From Labilithrix sp. (lineage in GTDB: Bacteria; Myxococcota_A; Polyangia; Polyangiales; Polyangiaceae): 54,008 nt of DNA. The stretch is from contig JAHBWA010000055.1 in assembly GCA_019637195.1 (NCBI GenBank), forward strand, positions 1-54,008. The letters run 5' to 3'. Of the stretch, positions 7,502 to 15,595 are shown piece by piece. Below the pieces are notes generated by a model that saw only the letters and a list, made by a program, of their open reading frames with translations, did no database searches and was not told where the DNA came from. The position numbers and the translations under genes were made by a program. Each line of letters begins with the position of its first letter. The stretch's first letter is position 1.

Positions 7502-8629
7502 ATGGTCGGACGGCTTCACCCACTGATGATCGCCGGAGTCTTCGCGAGCGCGCTGGCGTGCTCGAAGAAGACGCCGGAGCCGACGGCCGGAGCGAAGGCC
7601 GCGCTGCCCCCCGCGGCGGTCGCGGCGGCGGCGGCCATCGGCGGCGACGGCCGGCTCGATCCGAACGATCCGAAGCACGGCACGCGCAGGCTGATCGGCC
7701 TCGACACGCCCGTCTACGTCGACGGCAAGCAGATCGCGGTGCTCCGCGCCGGCGAGATCCCCGCGCTCACGCCGATCGAGCTCGAAGGCGGAGGCCGCCG
7801 CTACAAGATCTACGACTACGTGAAGGGCATCGGCGTCGCGCCCGAGTCGATCAAGTCGATTCACCTCCACGGCAACAGCGATCGCATCGCGAGCCTCGAG
7901 GGCAGCGAGCTCCGCAAGGAGAAGGACCGCTTCCAGTTCTCGTTCATCTCGGGCGACACCGGGACCCCGCTCCAGAAGTGGGACACGGACAACCTCAAGA
8001 ACGAGTTCGTCATTCACGAGATCCGTCGCGTGACGATCTACGTGAACAAGCCGTCGCCCGCGATTCACCCGCAGCGGCAGTGCCACGTCGGCGCGGACGG
8101 CAAGTGCAGCGACGAGATCCCCTACGCGGACGGCATGACCGCGAAGGGCACGCGCGTGTACGTCGACGGCAAGATGGTCGGCTTCGTCAAGCGCCGGAAC
8201 GTCGGCGACGACATGCTCGCCAGCGCGCGCGCCGCGGACCCGAGTGAGACGAAGTACTCGCTCGCCAAGCTCGTCGCCAGCATGGGCGTGGACGCCGCGG
8301 CCGCCGGCACCGTGGAGATCATGGCCGGCGACGACGTCATCGCGCGGGCGACCGGCGACGAGCTCGCCGCGCTCGCCCCGCGCACGACCTTCACTCTGCC
8401 GAGGCACAATCACGGCAAGCTCAAGCTCCTCGTCCCCGCGGAGCTCCAGGCGAAGGGCCCTGGCGTCACGGACCGCGAAGCGCTCGTGAGCGCGGTGCTC
8501 TTCTACGAGGCGACCGCGCCCGTGACGAAGCGCGATCTCGTGACGATCTCGGAAGACACAGACCTCAGCGTGCAGCTCGCCGCCATCGACGACGCGCGCG
8601 GAAGACTCGGCCGTGGGGAGCAGCAGTAG
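7502..8629 (+). CDS. Predicted lipoprotein of unknown function
   Basis: The protein has 375 residues if it starts at ATG 7502; an in-frame ATG at 7526 would also leave the signal peptide intact. The lipobox is LACS (ASALAC, Cys at about residue 20), followed by a Pro/Ala linker and a large soluble region. Two similar sections are visible, each with a TPVYVDGKQIAVLR- or TRVYVDGKMVGFVK-like strand (about residues 73 and 220), which suggests an internally duplicated beta-rich domain. No Cys pairs or catalytic motif stand out. It is followed by a 46-base gap and then the next lipoprotein gene on the same strand, so they may share a transcript. Family not recognised. Confidence 0.7.
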   Translation: MVGRLHPLMIAGVFASALACSKKTPEPTAGAKAALPPAAVAAAAAIGGDGRLDPNDPKHGTRRLIGLDTPVYVDGKQIAVLRAGEIPALTPIELEGGGRRYKIYDYVKGIGVAPESIKSIHLHGNSDRIASLEGSELRKEKDRFQFSFISGDTGTPLQKWDTDNLKNEFVIHEIRRVTIYVNKPSPAIHPQRQCHVGADGKCSDEIPYADGMTAKGTRVYVDGKMVGFVKRRNVGDDMLASARAADPSETKYSLAKLVASMGVDAAAAGTVEIMAGDDVIARATGDELAALAPRTTFTLPRHNHGKLKLLVPAELQAKGPGVTDREALVSAVLFYEATAPVTKRDLVTISEDTDLSVQLAAIDDARGRLGRGEQQ

Positions 8630-8675
8630 GCGAGCTCGGCACTCGCCTGGACCCGATCGTGTTGGAGGATTCGAC

Positions 8676-10883
8676 ATGAAAACGTCTGCGATGTCTGCGG
8701 TCACCGTTGCGATGCTCGCCATGTTCGCCGCGGCGGGATGCGGCGGCGAAGGGAGCCAGGACCGTCTGGCCGGCGACGACGGCGAGCGCTTTCCTCAGCG
8801 CGGCGCCACGGACGACTCCGTCGCGAACGATCCCGACACGAAGGCCGGATCGAACAACGGCGCCAACGGCGCCGATCCCGGCAGCCCGTCGGCGCCGGGG
8901 ACCGACGGCACCGGCACCGGCGCTGGCGACGGCACCGGCGGTGGGAACGGCGACGGGACCGGCAACGGCAACGGTGGCGGCAACGGCAACGGCGGTGGGG
9001 CGGGCACCGGTGGCGGCAACGGCAACGGCGGTGGGGCGGGCACCGGTGGCGGCAACGGCAACGGCGGTGGGGCGGGCACCGGCGGCGGCGCGGGCACGAC
9101 GGTGGTGCTCAACACCTACTCGAAGGTGTGGGTGACGGGAGACGACAAGGGGCCGAACCGGATCGGGAAGAACACCGGCGCCGGCACGATGGACGCAGCG
9201 TTCGCGTGGGACTCGGTCGGCTTCGCGACCGACAAGACGAAGGTGACCCTCGCCACCGCGTACACCCGCTCCGACAACCAGCCGAACGGCAACGACAGCT
9301 ACATGCAGGGCGGCTTCGCCCTCGCCTCGTTGACCGACAAGGGCGTCGTCCCGGGCCCCGAGGTCGCGCTGCCGCGCCTCACCGGTGAGCGGACCTTCAT
9401 GCGGCCGACGCTCGGCTTCACGAAGAACCACCTCATCGTCATCGCCGCGAGCGAGGACAACGGGATCAACAACAACCCGCAGCCGGTCATGTACGTCGCC
9501 GACAAGACGACCGGCCAGCTCGTCCAGATCCCGAACACGACCCGCGGCGCCGGCAACATCAACAAGCCGACGAACATCATCCAGCAAGCGCTGCGGAACG
9601 GCGTTCAGGTCCAGAACCCGAACAACCAGCGCGGCCCCCACACGATCCAGCAGGTCAACGACAACACGTTCGTCGTCGGCATGCAGTACAACAACCAGGC
9701 GCAAGAGGCCTTCAGCATCACCATCGCCGACGACGCGACCGTGCGCGTGAACTGGCTCCGGCGCTACTCGAACACGTCGCAACACTGCCGCCCGCAGGTC
9801 GCGATCGCGCCGGGCGCGACGACCGGCTTCATCGCCGCGGTCGAGGCGAACAACCAGCCTGCGGAGATCGGCTTCCGCCTGACCGAGTTCAACGTCGCGA
9901 CGGGCGCGCCGCTGCAGAGCAAGATCGTCATTCGCTCGCAGCCGAACCAGAACAAGTACGTCTCCGAGCCCGTCCTCGGGCTCCTCGGCGACAAGATCTC
10001 GATCACCTACGGCCTCGCAGCCCAGGTCCGCCAGAACGCCAACAACGGCAACGGGCACGCCGGCGGCAAGAAGGTCGAAGCCGCCGTCATCGTCAACAAG
10101 GCCGACTTCTCGATCGTCGGCGCGCCCGTCCTCGGCGTCGGCCAGTACGGCCGCCACGGCAGCTCGTTCGTGACCGGCTACGGCCCGAACGCCGAGCCCG
10201 CGCTCGCGGTGATCAGCGGCTCGTCGACCGGCACCGGCGGCGGGTTCATCCAGATGTACCCGCTCAAGGCGGACGGCTCCCTCGGCGTGAAGGACGCGGC
10301 GAAGGTCTATCAGGTCTCTCCCTTCTCGGACGTCGCCAACGTCCAGGCGCGCGGCAAGCGCAACCCGAACAACCAGGCGCGCGGCTTCATCAACGGCCTC
10401 GGCAACGTCCCGAACCCGGGCTTCACGACGGATCCGGCGAAGGTCGCGACCAACTTCATGCCCGAGGTGAAGTCGTTCTCCTTCTCGACCGTCACGGGCT
10501 ACTCGGACGCGGACGGGATGGCCCGCGGCCTGAAGAACTCGATCTGGCTCTCGCTCGTGCCGGCCTCCTGGCAGGAGGGCATCACGACCGTCCCCGGCAA
10601 GCCGACCGACAAGCCCGGCGAGAACGAGGACGGCACCGGCCCCGCGCCTCGCACCACGGGCCCGGGCACCAACCCGAGCGGCGAGAGCGGCTCGTCGGGC
10701 AACACGGACGTCGTCCCCGACGGCGAGGACGACGCGACGCGGCCCACGCGCGCGGGCGCCGGAGAGATGAACAGCGCGGGCTGCTCGGCGGCGCCGGGCG
10801 GCTCGAGCTCGAGCGCAGGGCTCGTCGGCCTCGCGCTGGTCGGTGTGGTCGTCGCGCTCCGGCGCAAGCGTGGGGAGGCCTGA
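8676..10883 (+). CDS. Lipobox- and MYXO-CTERM-bearing surface protein
   Basis: The protein has 735 residues, with GGAGG seven bases before the ATG. The N-terminus is a lipoprotein signal (lipobox AAAGC, Cys at about residue 22). It is followed by a long low-complexity linker of Gly, Asn and Thr (about 60-145, including three 12-residue repeats), then a large repetitive beta-rich domain (about 145-640) resembling propeller-like extracellular proteins. A second Ser/Gly/Thr linker follows, then a C-terminal tail with GCSAAPGG, a hydrophobic segment and RRKR. That tail matches the MYXO-CTERM sorting signal thought to be processed by a myxosortase. Carrying both anchors on one protein is unusual. 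The gene ends one base before the next gene, so the two are co-transcribed. Function unknown. Confidence 0.78.
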   Translation: MKTSAMSAVTVAMLAMFAAAGCGGEGSQDRLAGDDGERFPQRGATDDSVANDPDTKAGSNNGANGADPGSPSAPGTDGTGTGAGDGTGGGNGDGTGNGNGGGNGNGGGAGTGGGNGNGGGAGTGGGNGNGGGAGTGGGAGTTVVLNTYSKVWVTGDDKGPNRIGKNTGAGTMDAAFAWDSVGFATDKTKVTLATAYTRSDNQPNGNDSYMQGGFALASLTDKGVVPGPEVALPRLTGERTFMRPTLGFTKNHLIVIAASEDNGINNNPQPVMYVADKTTGQLVQIPNTTRGAGNINKPTNIIQQALRNGVQVQNPNNQRGPHTIQQVNDNTFVVGMQYNNQAQEAFSITIADDATVRVNWLRRYSNTSQHCRPQVAIAPGATTGFIAAVEANNQPAEIGFRLTEFNVATGAPLQSKIVIRSQPNQNKYVSEPVLGLLGDKISITYGLAAQVRQNANNGNGHAGGKKVEAAVIVNKADFSIVGAPVLGVGQYGRHGSSFVTGYGPNAEPALAVISGSSTGTGGGFIQMYPLKADGSLGVKDAAKVYQVSPFSDVANVQARGKRNPNNQARGFINGLGNVPNPGFTTDPAKVATNFMPEVKSFSFSTVTGYSDADGMARGLKNSIWLSLVPASWQEGITTVPGKPTDKPGENEDGTGPAPRTTGPGTNPSGESGSSGNTDVVPDGEDDATRPTRAGAGEMNSAGCSAAPGGSSSSAGLVGLALVGVVVALRRKRGEA
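8979..9086 (+). repeat. Three 36-bp coding tandem repeats
   Basis: Units at 8979-9014, 9015-9050 and 9051-9086 are nearly identical (the last differs at its end) and encode GNGNGGGAGTGG three times. They form part of the flexible linker of the surface protein. The near-identity implies recent expansion, so length variation between strains is likely. Confidence 0.9.
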
Positions 10884-10884
10884 G

Positions 10885-11853
10885 ATGAACGCTCGCACCC
10901 TGCTCGGTCTCACGCTCGCGGCCGCCACCGTGGTGGCCGCGTGCGGAGGCGAGGGCGACACGCTCGGCTATGGCAGCAGCAAGAGGTCCGGCAAGAGCAC
11001 CTCGAGCAACGGCGACGGCGACACGAGCTCGCCCGGGGACCAGACGACCCCGGACGACTCGACTCCTTCGGGGCCGGTCCCGACGAACAGCCCCGCCGGC
11101 AAGGAGTTCTACAAGACGAACGTGCACCCGTTCATGGCGCAGAAGTGCGCCGCCTGCCACGGGACCGCCGGGCCCGGGCCGGCCTGGCTGACCGCCGCGG
11201 ACGCCGAGAAGTCGTACGCGCAGCTCTTCCAGGTCGGCTACGTCACGGAGCAGTCACGGATCGTGGTGAAGCCGGCGCACGGCGGCTCGACGACGAACGT
11301 GCTCTCGACCGCGGAGATCCAGAAATACAACGAGTGGGTCGCGATGGAGCTCGCCGACGGCGGCCAGGAGGCGCCGCCGAACGTCCTCGAGAAGCTCGGC
11401 GACTGCTTCGACCGCCAGAAGTTCGACGCGATGAACCTCGGCCAGTGGCGGAGCACGCGGCGGACGAACAACAACAACACGAACAACGTCACCCCGTGGA
11501 ACGAGAACGCGAACACCTGCACCGGCTGCGACAACGCCCCGTGCACCACGTGCCACTCGGCCGACGCGGCCACCAACTACAAGAACGCGGTCGGTAACCC
11601 CGTCCTCCCCGCGGACAACACGTTCGAGGAGTCGAAGCTCACGACCCCCGCGTACATCACCAAGTACTTCGGCGTGAGCCCCGAGGGCAAGCCGATCGCG
11701 TCGGACTCGCTCCGCAAGAAGTCCGAAGCCACCATGAAGGACAAGGCGTACACGCACCCGATGTTCGTCCTGACTCCGAACCAGTCCGCGGCGCTCGACG
11801 CGTTCGTCAACGACGTCATCGACAAGTACAACGCGGGCACCTGCGGCAAGTGA
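10885..11853 (+). CDS. Lipoprotein with two c-type haem motifs
   Basis: The protein has 322 residues, with GGGGAGG before the ATG and a one-base gap after the preceding gene. The lipobox VVAAC gives an acylated Cys at about residue 20, followed by a Ser/Asp/Thr linker. The first haem-binding motif CAACH (about residue 88) sits in an FYKTNVHPFMAQKCAACHG context typical of DUF1588/cytochrome-like domains. The second, CTTCH (about residue 228), is preceded by CTGCDNAPC. Covalent haem is inferred from the CxxCH motifs. It probably acts in periplasmic electron transfer or as the partner of the surface protein encoded just upstream. The precise family is not recognised, and the motifs could also be structural. 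Confidence 0.78.
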   Translation: MNARTLLGLTLAAATVVAACGGEGDTLGYGSSKRSGKSTSSNGDGDTSSPGDQTTPDDSTPSGPVPTNSPAGKEFYKTNVHPFMAQKCAACHGTAGPGPAWLTAADAEKSYAQLFQVGYVTEQSRIVVKPAHGGSTTNVLSTAEIQKYNEWVAMELADGGQEAPPNVLEKLGDCFDRQKFDAMNLGQWRSTRRTNNNNTNNVTPWNENANTCTGCDNAPCTTCHSADAATNYKNAVGNPVLPADNTFEESKLTTPAYITKYFGVSPEGKPIASDSLRKKSEATMKDKAYTHPMFVLTPNQSAALDAFVNDVIDKYNAGTCGK

Positions 11854-11903
11854 AGCGCGCGGGACGACGGGACGGCGCTCTGCTCGCCAAGAGCTCGAGC
11901 GCA

Positions 11904-11922
11904 GCGCCTGCTCGCCAGGCGC
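11904..11922. other. Intergenic hairpin between two haem-lipoprotein genes
   Basis: GCGCCTG and CAGGCGC form a perfect 7-bp stem with a 5-base loop in the 112-base gap. There is no T-run, so a role as an intrinsic terminator is doubtful; it could act in processing or stability of the transcript. Confidence 0.3.
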
Positions 11923-11965
11923 CGCGCTCCATGTTTGGCTCGAGACCGTCCCCGGAGGCCCCTCG

Positions 11966-12490
11966 ATGATCTTCTGGCGCCGCGCCCTTTGCACCACCGC
12001 CGTCCTCGCCGCCGCCGCGAGCGCGTGGGCGTGCGGTGAGGACGGAGGGGGAGCCCAGGCGGCCGAGTGTCCGCGGAGCAACCCCGAGTGCAAGGAGATC
12101 GCCACCGTCGAGGCGGGCGCCCAGGCCGTCGTCAAGCGCCGCTGCGTCAACTGCCACGGCGACGACCTGAGCGGGAGCGTCACGAAGCTCCCCGGCATCG
12201 CCGACACCATCCAGGGCGATCCCGTCGAGCTCTATCCGCCCAACCTGACGGACGACGAGACGGGCATCGGCACGTGGAGCGACGACACGCTGGCCGTGGC
12301 GATCCGCTCGGGGATCGACGAAGAGAGCCAGGCGCTCTGCCCACAGATGACCCACTACTCACAGATGAGCGACTTCGAGGTCTACTCGATCGTCAAGTAC
12401 CTCCGGGACATCCCGAAGGTGAAGAAGGTCGTGCCGCGGAGCGTCTGCCCGCCGACGAAGACGAAGGAGCAGCAAGGCTCGAACCGGTGA
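11966..12490 (+). CDS. Class I cytochrome c lipoprotein
   Basis: The protein has 174 residues. The N-terminal signal ends in a lipobox-like SAWAC (about residue 23). A single haem motif CVNCH (about residue 56, in AVVKRRCVNCHGDDLSG) starts a cytochrome c domain that continues with YPPNLTDDETGIGTWSDDTLAVAIRSGID and a Met (QMTHYSQMSDFEVYSIVKYLRDIP) that can be the distal haem ligand. This order is the hallmark of class I cytochrome c in oxidase- and dehydrogenase-linked electron transfer. It is the third gene of a plus-strand run with the lipoproteins upstream. The electron donor and acceptor are unknown. Confidence 0.88.
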   Translation: MIFWRRALCTTAVLAAAASAWACGEDGGGAQAAECPRSNPECKEIATVEAGAQAVVKRRCVNCHGDDLSGSVTKLPGIADTIQGDPVELYPPNLTDDETGIGTWSDDTLAVAIRSGIDEESQALCPQMTHYSQMSDFEVYSIVKYLRDIPKVKKVVPRSVCPPTKTKEQQGSNR

Positions 12491-12545
12491 CGGGCGCCGC
12501 GACGGGCGGGCGGCCGCCGACGCGGAGAGGAGCTAGCATTCGGTG

Positions 12546-13871
12546 ATGAGCGGCGGCCGACGGCCCAGCGAAGACCCCAGGACCGGCGGGTCCCGCGTCG
12601 ACCCGCGTGCGCGTGTCTTGTACCTCGCCGCCGTCGCCGTCGGCGCGTTCCTCGTGAAGGACGCGCGGCTCGCCGGCGCCTTGCTCGGCGCGCACGTCGT
12701 CGCCTGGCTCGCGCTCCGCCTCGGCGCGCGTGCCCTGGCGAGGCAGGTGGTCAAGCTGTGGGGCTTCGCGGCGTTCGTGACGGCGTCGTATGCGCTGACG
12801 GCCGAGGACCCGAGCGTCGATCGCTGGCTCGACCTCGATCTCGGGCTCGCGCGCCTCCCCGTGAACGTCGGCGGAGCCGCGACCGGCGGGCTGATGGTGC
12901 TCCGCGTCCTCGTCGTCGTGCTCGCGTCACGCATCGCGCGCGCGGGGGACGAGCGCGCGATCGCGCTGGGGCTTCGAAAGCTCGGGACGCCGGACGTCGT
13001 CGCGACCTCGATCGACGCGGTCCTCGCGCTCCTGGGCGGCGGCGGTGGTGGTGGTGGTGGCGGACGCGGCGGTGGCGGCGGACGCGGACGCGGCGGAGGA
13101 GGCGGACGCGGGCGCCACGACGCGGATGGCCCGCACGAGGGTTTCCTCGCGAGCCTCCGTCGCATCGCGCGCGGAGACGTCGGGCCCATCGTCCAGCGCA
13201 TCGAGCGCCACATCGGCCGCGCGGAGAGCTACCTCGAGCACGCCGAGCACCGGCCGAGCGGCGGCCGTGACGGCGCCGAGCGGCGCGCGACCTCGCGTGA
13301 CGTCGCGGTCATCGTCGGCCTCTCGCTCACGATGCTCGGCATCAAGGCGCTGAAGCTCCTGCCGAACATCCCGTTCGCGCCCGGGCACAAGCTCGTGCTG
13401 CTCACGCCGCTCTACGTCGTCGCCTCGCTGAAGACCCGGACGCGCCTCGGCGCGACCCTCACCGGGATCGTCATGGGCAGCGTCGCGTTCCTCCTCGGCG
13501 ACGGACGCTACGGCGTCTTCGAGATCCTGAAGCACGTGGTCCCGGGGCTGCTCTGCGACCTCATCGTGCCGTTCGTCGCCGCGGGCGGCCGCAGGCCCGG
13601 CGCGATCGCCTGGTCGATCGTCGGCGGCGTCATGGGTCTCGGCCGCTTCGCGACGATCTTCACGGTGACGCTCACCGTGCAGGCGCCCGCCGTCGCGTGG
13701 GCCTTCCTCGTCCCGGGCCTCGTGATCCACACGACGTTCGGGGTACTCTCTGGCCTCGTCAGCTCCCCTTTGATCCGCGCCGTCGCCGCGACGAGCGCTC
13801 CTCGTGACGAACCGACAGGCGGCGCCGTCGTGGCTCCGCCGAAGACCGATCTGGAGACGGAGACCCCATGA
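12546..13871 (+). CDS. ECF transporter-like fusion: EcfT-like half joined to S-component-like half
   Basis: The protein has 441 residues. The N-terminal half (about 18-165) has VDPRARVLYLAAVAVGAFL, the usual opening of EcfT/CbiQ proteins, several membrane segments and a coupling-helix-like region. Residues about 164-190 are a Gly/Arg linker, followed by a soluble stretch with RRIARGD that could hold the EcfT Ala-Arg-Gly motif. The C-terminal half (about 250-425) has NIPFAPGHKLVLLTPLYVVAS and KHVVPGLLCDLI, typical of ECF S components. No ECF ATPase gene is nearby. The stop overlaps the mosA start (ATGA), so it is translated with the molybdenum storage genes. A GTG at 12543 is nearer the AGGAG at 12528-12532 and could be the start. 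A role in moving molybdenum or a related compound is inferred from context only. Confidence 0.72.
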   Translation: MSGGRRPSEDPRTGGSRVDPRARVLYLAAVAVGAFLVKDARLAGALLGAHVVAWLALRLGARALARQVVKLWGFAAFVTASYALTAEDPSVDRWLDLDLGLARLPVNVGGAATGGLMVLRVLVVVLASRIARAGDERAIALGLRKLGTPDVVATSIDAVLALLGGGGGGGGGGRGGGGGRGRGGGGGRGRHDADGPHEGFLASLRRIARGDVGPIVQRIERHIGRAESYLEHAEHRPSGGRDGAERRATSRDVAVIVGLSLTMLGIKALKLLPNIPFAPGHKLVLLTPLYVVASLKTRTRLGATLTGIVMGSVAFLLGDGRYGVFEILKHVVPGLLCDLIVPFVAAGGRRPGAIAWSIVGGVMGLGRFATIFTVTLTVQAPAVAWAFLVPGLVIHTTFGVLSGLVSSPLIRAVAATSAPRDEPTGGAVVAPPKTDLETETP

Positions 13872-14746
13872 GCAAGCTCGTGACCGGCGACGGCCGGACG
13901 CACATCGAGTCGCCTTTGATGCGCGAGTCGCTCGTCGACCGCCGCGTGGTCGCGACGACCGACTCCGACGGCGAGTTCGCGATCCTACCGGACGTCGTGC
14001 TCGTCGGCCTCGGGGGTCAGTCGATCTTCGATCGCGGCAAGACCGCCGTCATGCCGCTGGTCGAGGAGCTCAAGACGCTGCGCGAGGCTCGCAGGAGCGC
14101 GACCGAGCGCGCCCCGGCGGGGACGAAGGCCAAGGACCCGCCGCCGATGGTGCTCGGCGTGGGCGGCGGCACGCGCGTCCGCCACACGGTCAGCGTCGCG
14201 CTCGACCTCGGGATCCCGACCGGAGGCGTCGCGCAGCTCGTCGGCGCCATGGAGGAGGCGAACGCCGTCTTCCTCAACGCGCTGCTCGCCAAGCACGGCT
14301 CGATCGTCATGCAGCGGGAGCACTTCTGGGAGCTCCCCCTCTACCTGGAGAGCGGCATGCTCCCGATCGTGATCTCGATCCCGCCGTACCACTTCTGGGA
14401 GCCGCCGCCGGAGGACGGCCCGCTGCCGACGCACGGCTCCGACTTCGGCCTCTTCATCCACGCCGAGGTGCTCGGGATGAAGAAGCTCGTCTTCGTCAAG
14501 GACGAGGACGGCCTCTACGACAAGGATCCGAAGAAGCACGCGGACGCGAAGCTCATCCCGCGGACGACGCTCGACGCCCTGACGAAGGACATGCCCGACG
14601 ACCTCATCATCGATCGCCAGCTCTTCGTCTGCTGGCAGCGCGCGCGCCACGTGCAGCAGGTCCAGATCGTCAACGGCCTCGTCCCGGGACAGCTCACCAA
14701 GGCGCTCGCCGGCGAGCCCGTCGGCACGGTCATCACGCGGAACTGA
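13868..14746 (+). CDS. mosA: Molybdenum storage protein subunit, alpha-like
   Basis: The protein has 292 residues and belongs to the amino-acid kinase fold (UMP-kinase-like). It matches the molybdenum storage protein subunits of Azotobacter, which assemble as an alternating hexameric cage and use ATP to pack polyoxomolybdate clusters. Visible landmarks are VGLGGQSIFDRGKTAVMPLV, the GVGGGTRVRH glycine-rich loop, PPYHFWEPP (one His of the Azotobacter alpha PPYHHH segment remains), FVKDEDGLYDKDPKK and IVNGLVPGQLTKALAGEPVGTVI. The start overlaps the stop of the fused ECF-like gene. Assigning alpha rather than beta rests on the PPYH segment and is tentative; the KDEDGL segment is more beta-like. 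Confidence 0.88.
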   Translation: MSKLVTGDGRTHIESPLMRESLVDRRVVATTDSDGEFAILPDVVLVGLGGQSIFDRGKTAVMPLVEELKTLREARRSATERAPAGTKAKDPPPMVLGVGGGTRVRHTVSVALDLGIPTGGVAQLVGAMEEANAVFLNALLAKHGSIVMQREHFWELPLYLESGMLPIVISIPPYHFWEPPPEDGPLPTHGSDFGLFIHAEVLGMKKLVFVKDEDGLYDKDPKKHADAKLIPRTTLDALTKDMPDDLIIDRQLFVCWQRARHVQQVQIVNGLVPGQLTKALAGEPVGTVITRN

Positions 14747-14773
14747 AGCGAGCAGACGAGAGGAGACACCCAC

Positions 14774-15595
14774 ATGCACAGCGCAAAACGCCACGAGCGC
14801 CGCAGGATCTCGAGCAAGCTCGCCGACGCCACGCTCACGACGGGCGGGTCGCCCGAGGGACTCGACTACGCGCCGGTCGCGATGATGCCGGACGTCCGTG
14901 TGCTCAAGATCGGCGGGCAATCGGTGATGGATCGCGGTCGCGAGGCGCTCTATCCGATCCTCGACGAGGTCATCGCAGCGAAGGACGCGCACAAGCTGCT
15001 CCTCTGCTGCGGCGGCGGCACGCGCGCGCGCCACATCTATGCAGTCGCCAGCGATCTCGAGCTCCCCACCGGCGTCCTCGCGGCGCTCGGCGGGTACGTG
15101 CCGCGCCAGAACGCGCGGATGTTGCAGATGCTCCTCGCGAAGCACGGCGGCCTCTTCATCCTCCACGACGACTTCGAGAAGCTGCCGCTCTACTTCCGCC
15201 TCGGGTGCATCCCGATCATGACCGGCATGCCGCCGTTCGGCTACTGGGAGAAGCCGACGAAGGGCGGGCGCATCCCGGAGCACCGAACGGACGCCGGCGT
15301 CTTCCTCACGGCCGAGGTCCTCGGCTGCAAGCGCGCGATCTTCGTGAAGGACGAGGACGGCCTCTTCACGGACGATCCGAAGAAGAACGCCGACGCAGAG
15401 CACATCCCGCGGATCACCGCGAAGGAGCTCCTCGCGCGGGACCTGCCCGACATGGTCGTCGAGCGCGTGGTCCTCGAGTACATGCAGCGCTCACGGTTCT
15501 GCACGGAGATCCAGATCGTCAACGGGCTCGTGAAGGGACAGCTCACGCGCGCGCTCGAGGGAGAGGATGTCGGGACCGTCATCAGCCGCGACTGA
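14774..15595 (+). CDS. mosB: Molybdenum storage protein subunit, beta-like
   Basis: The protein has 273 residues, is a paralogue of the preceding gene and has AGGAG before the ATG. Landmarks are LKIGGQSVMDRGREALYPILDEV, CCGGGTRARHIYAVASDLELPTGVLAALG, PPFGYWEKP, FVKDEDGLFTDDPKKNADAEHIPRI and IVNGLVKGQLTRALEGEDVGTVISRD. These align closely with Azotobacter MosB. The two subunits are expected to form a heteromeric storage cage in the cytoplasm. The gap from mosA is 27 bases, and the 3' end overlaps modA by 29 bases, which implies a single transcript and coupled translation. Molybdate or tungstate would be the stored oxoanion; which one is not visible. Confidence 0.9.
   Translation: MHSAKRHERRRISSKLADATLTTGGSPEGLDYAPVAMMPDVRVLKIGGQSVMDRGREALYPILDEVIAAKDAHKLLLCCGGGTRARHIYAVASDLELPTGVLAALGGYVPRQNARMLQMLLAKHGGLFILHDDFEKLPLYFRLGCIPIMTGMPPFGYWEKPTKGGRIPEHRTDAGVFLTAEVLGCKRAIFVKDEDGLFTDDPKKNADAEHIPRITAKELLARDLPDMVVERVVLEYMQRSRFCTEIQIVNGLVKGQLTRALEGEDVGTVISRD

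Noticed and set aside
8979..9086. The 36-bp repeat as a CRISPR-like array
   Set aside because: Units are contiguous with no spacers, in frame, and encode a Gly-rich linker.
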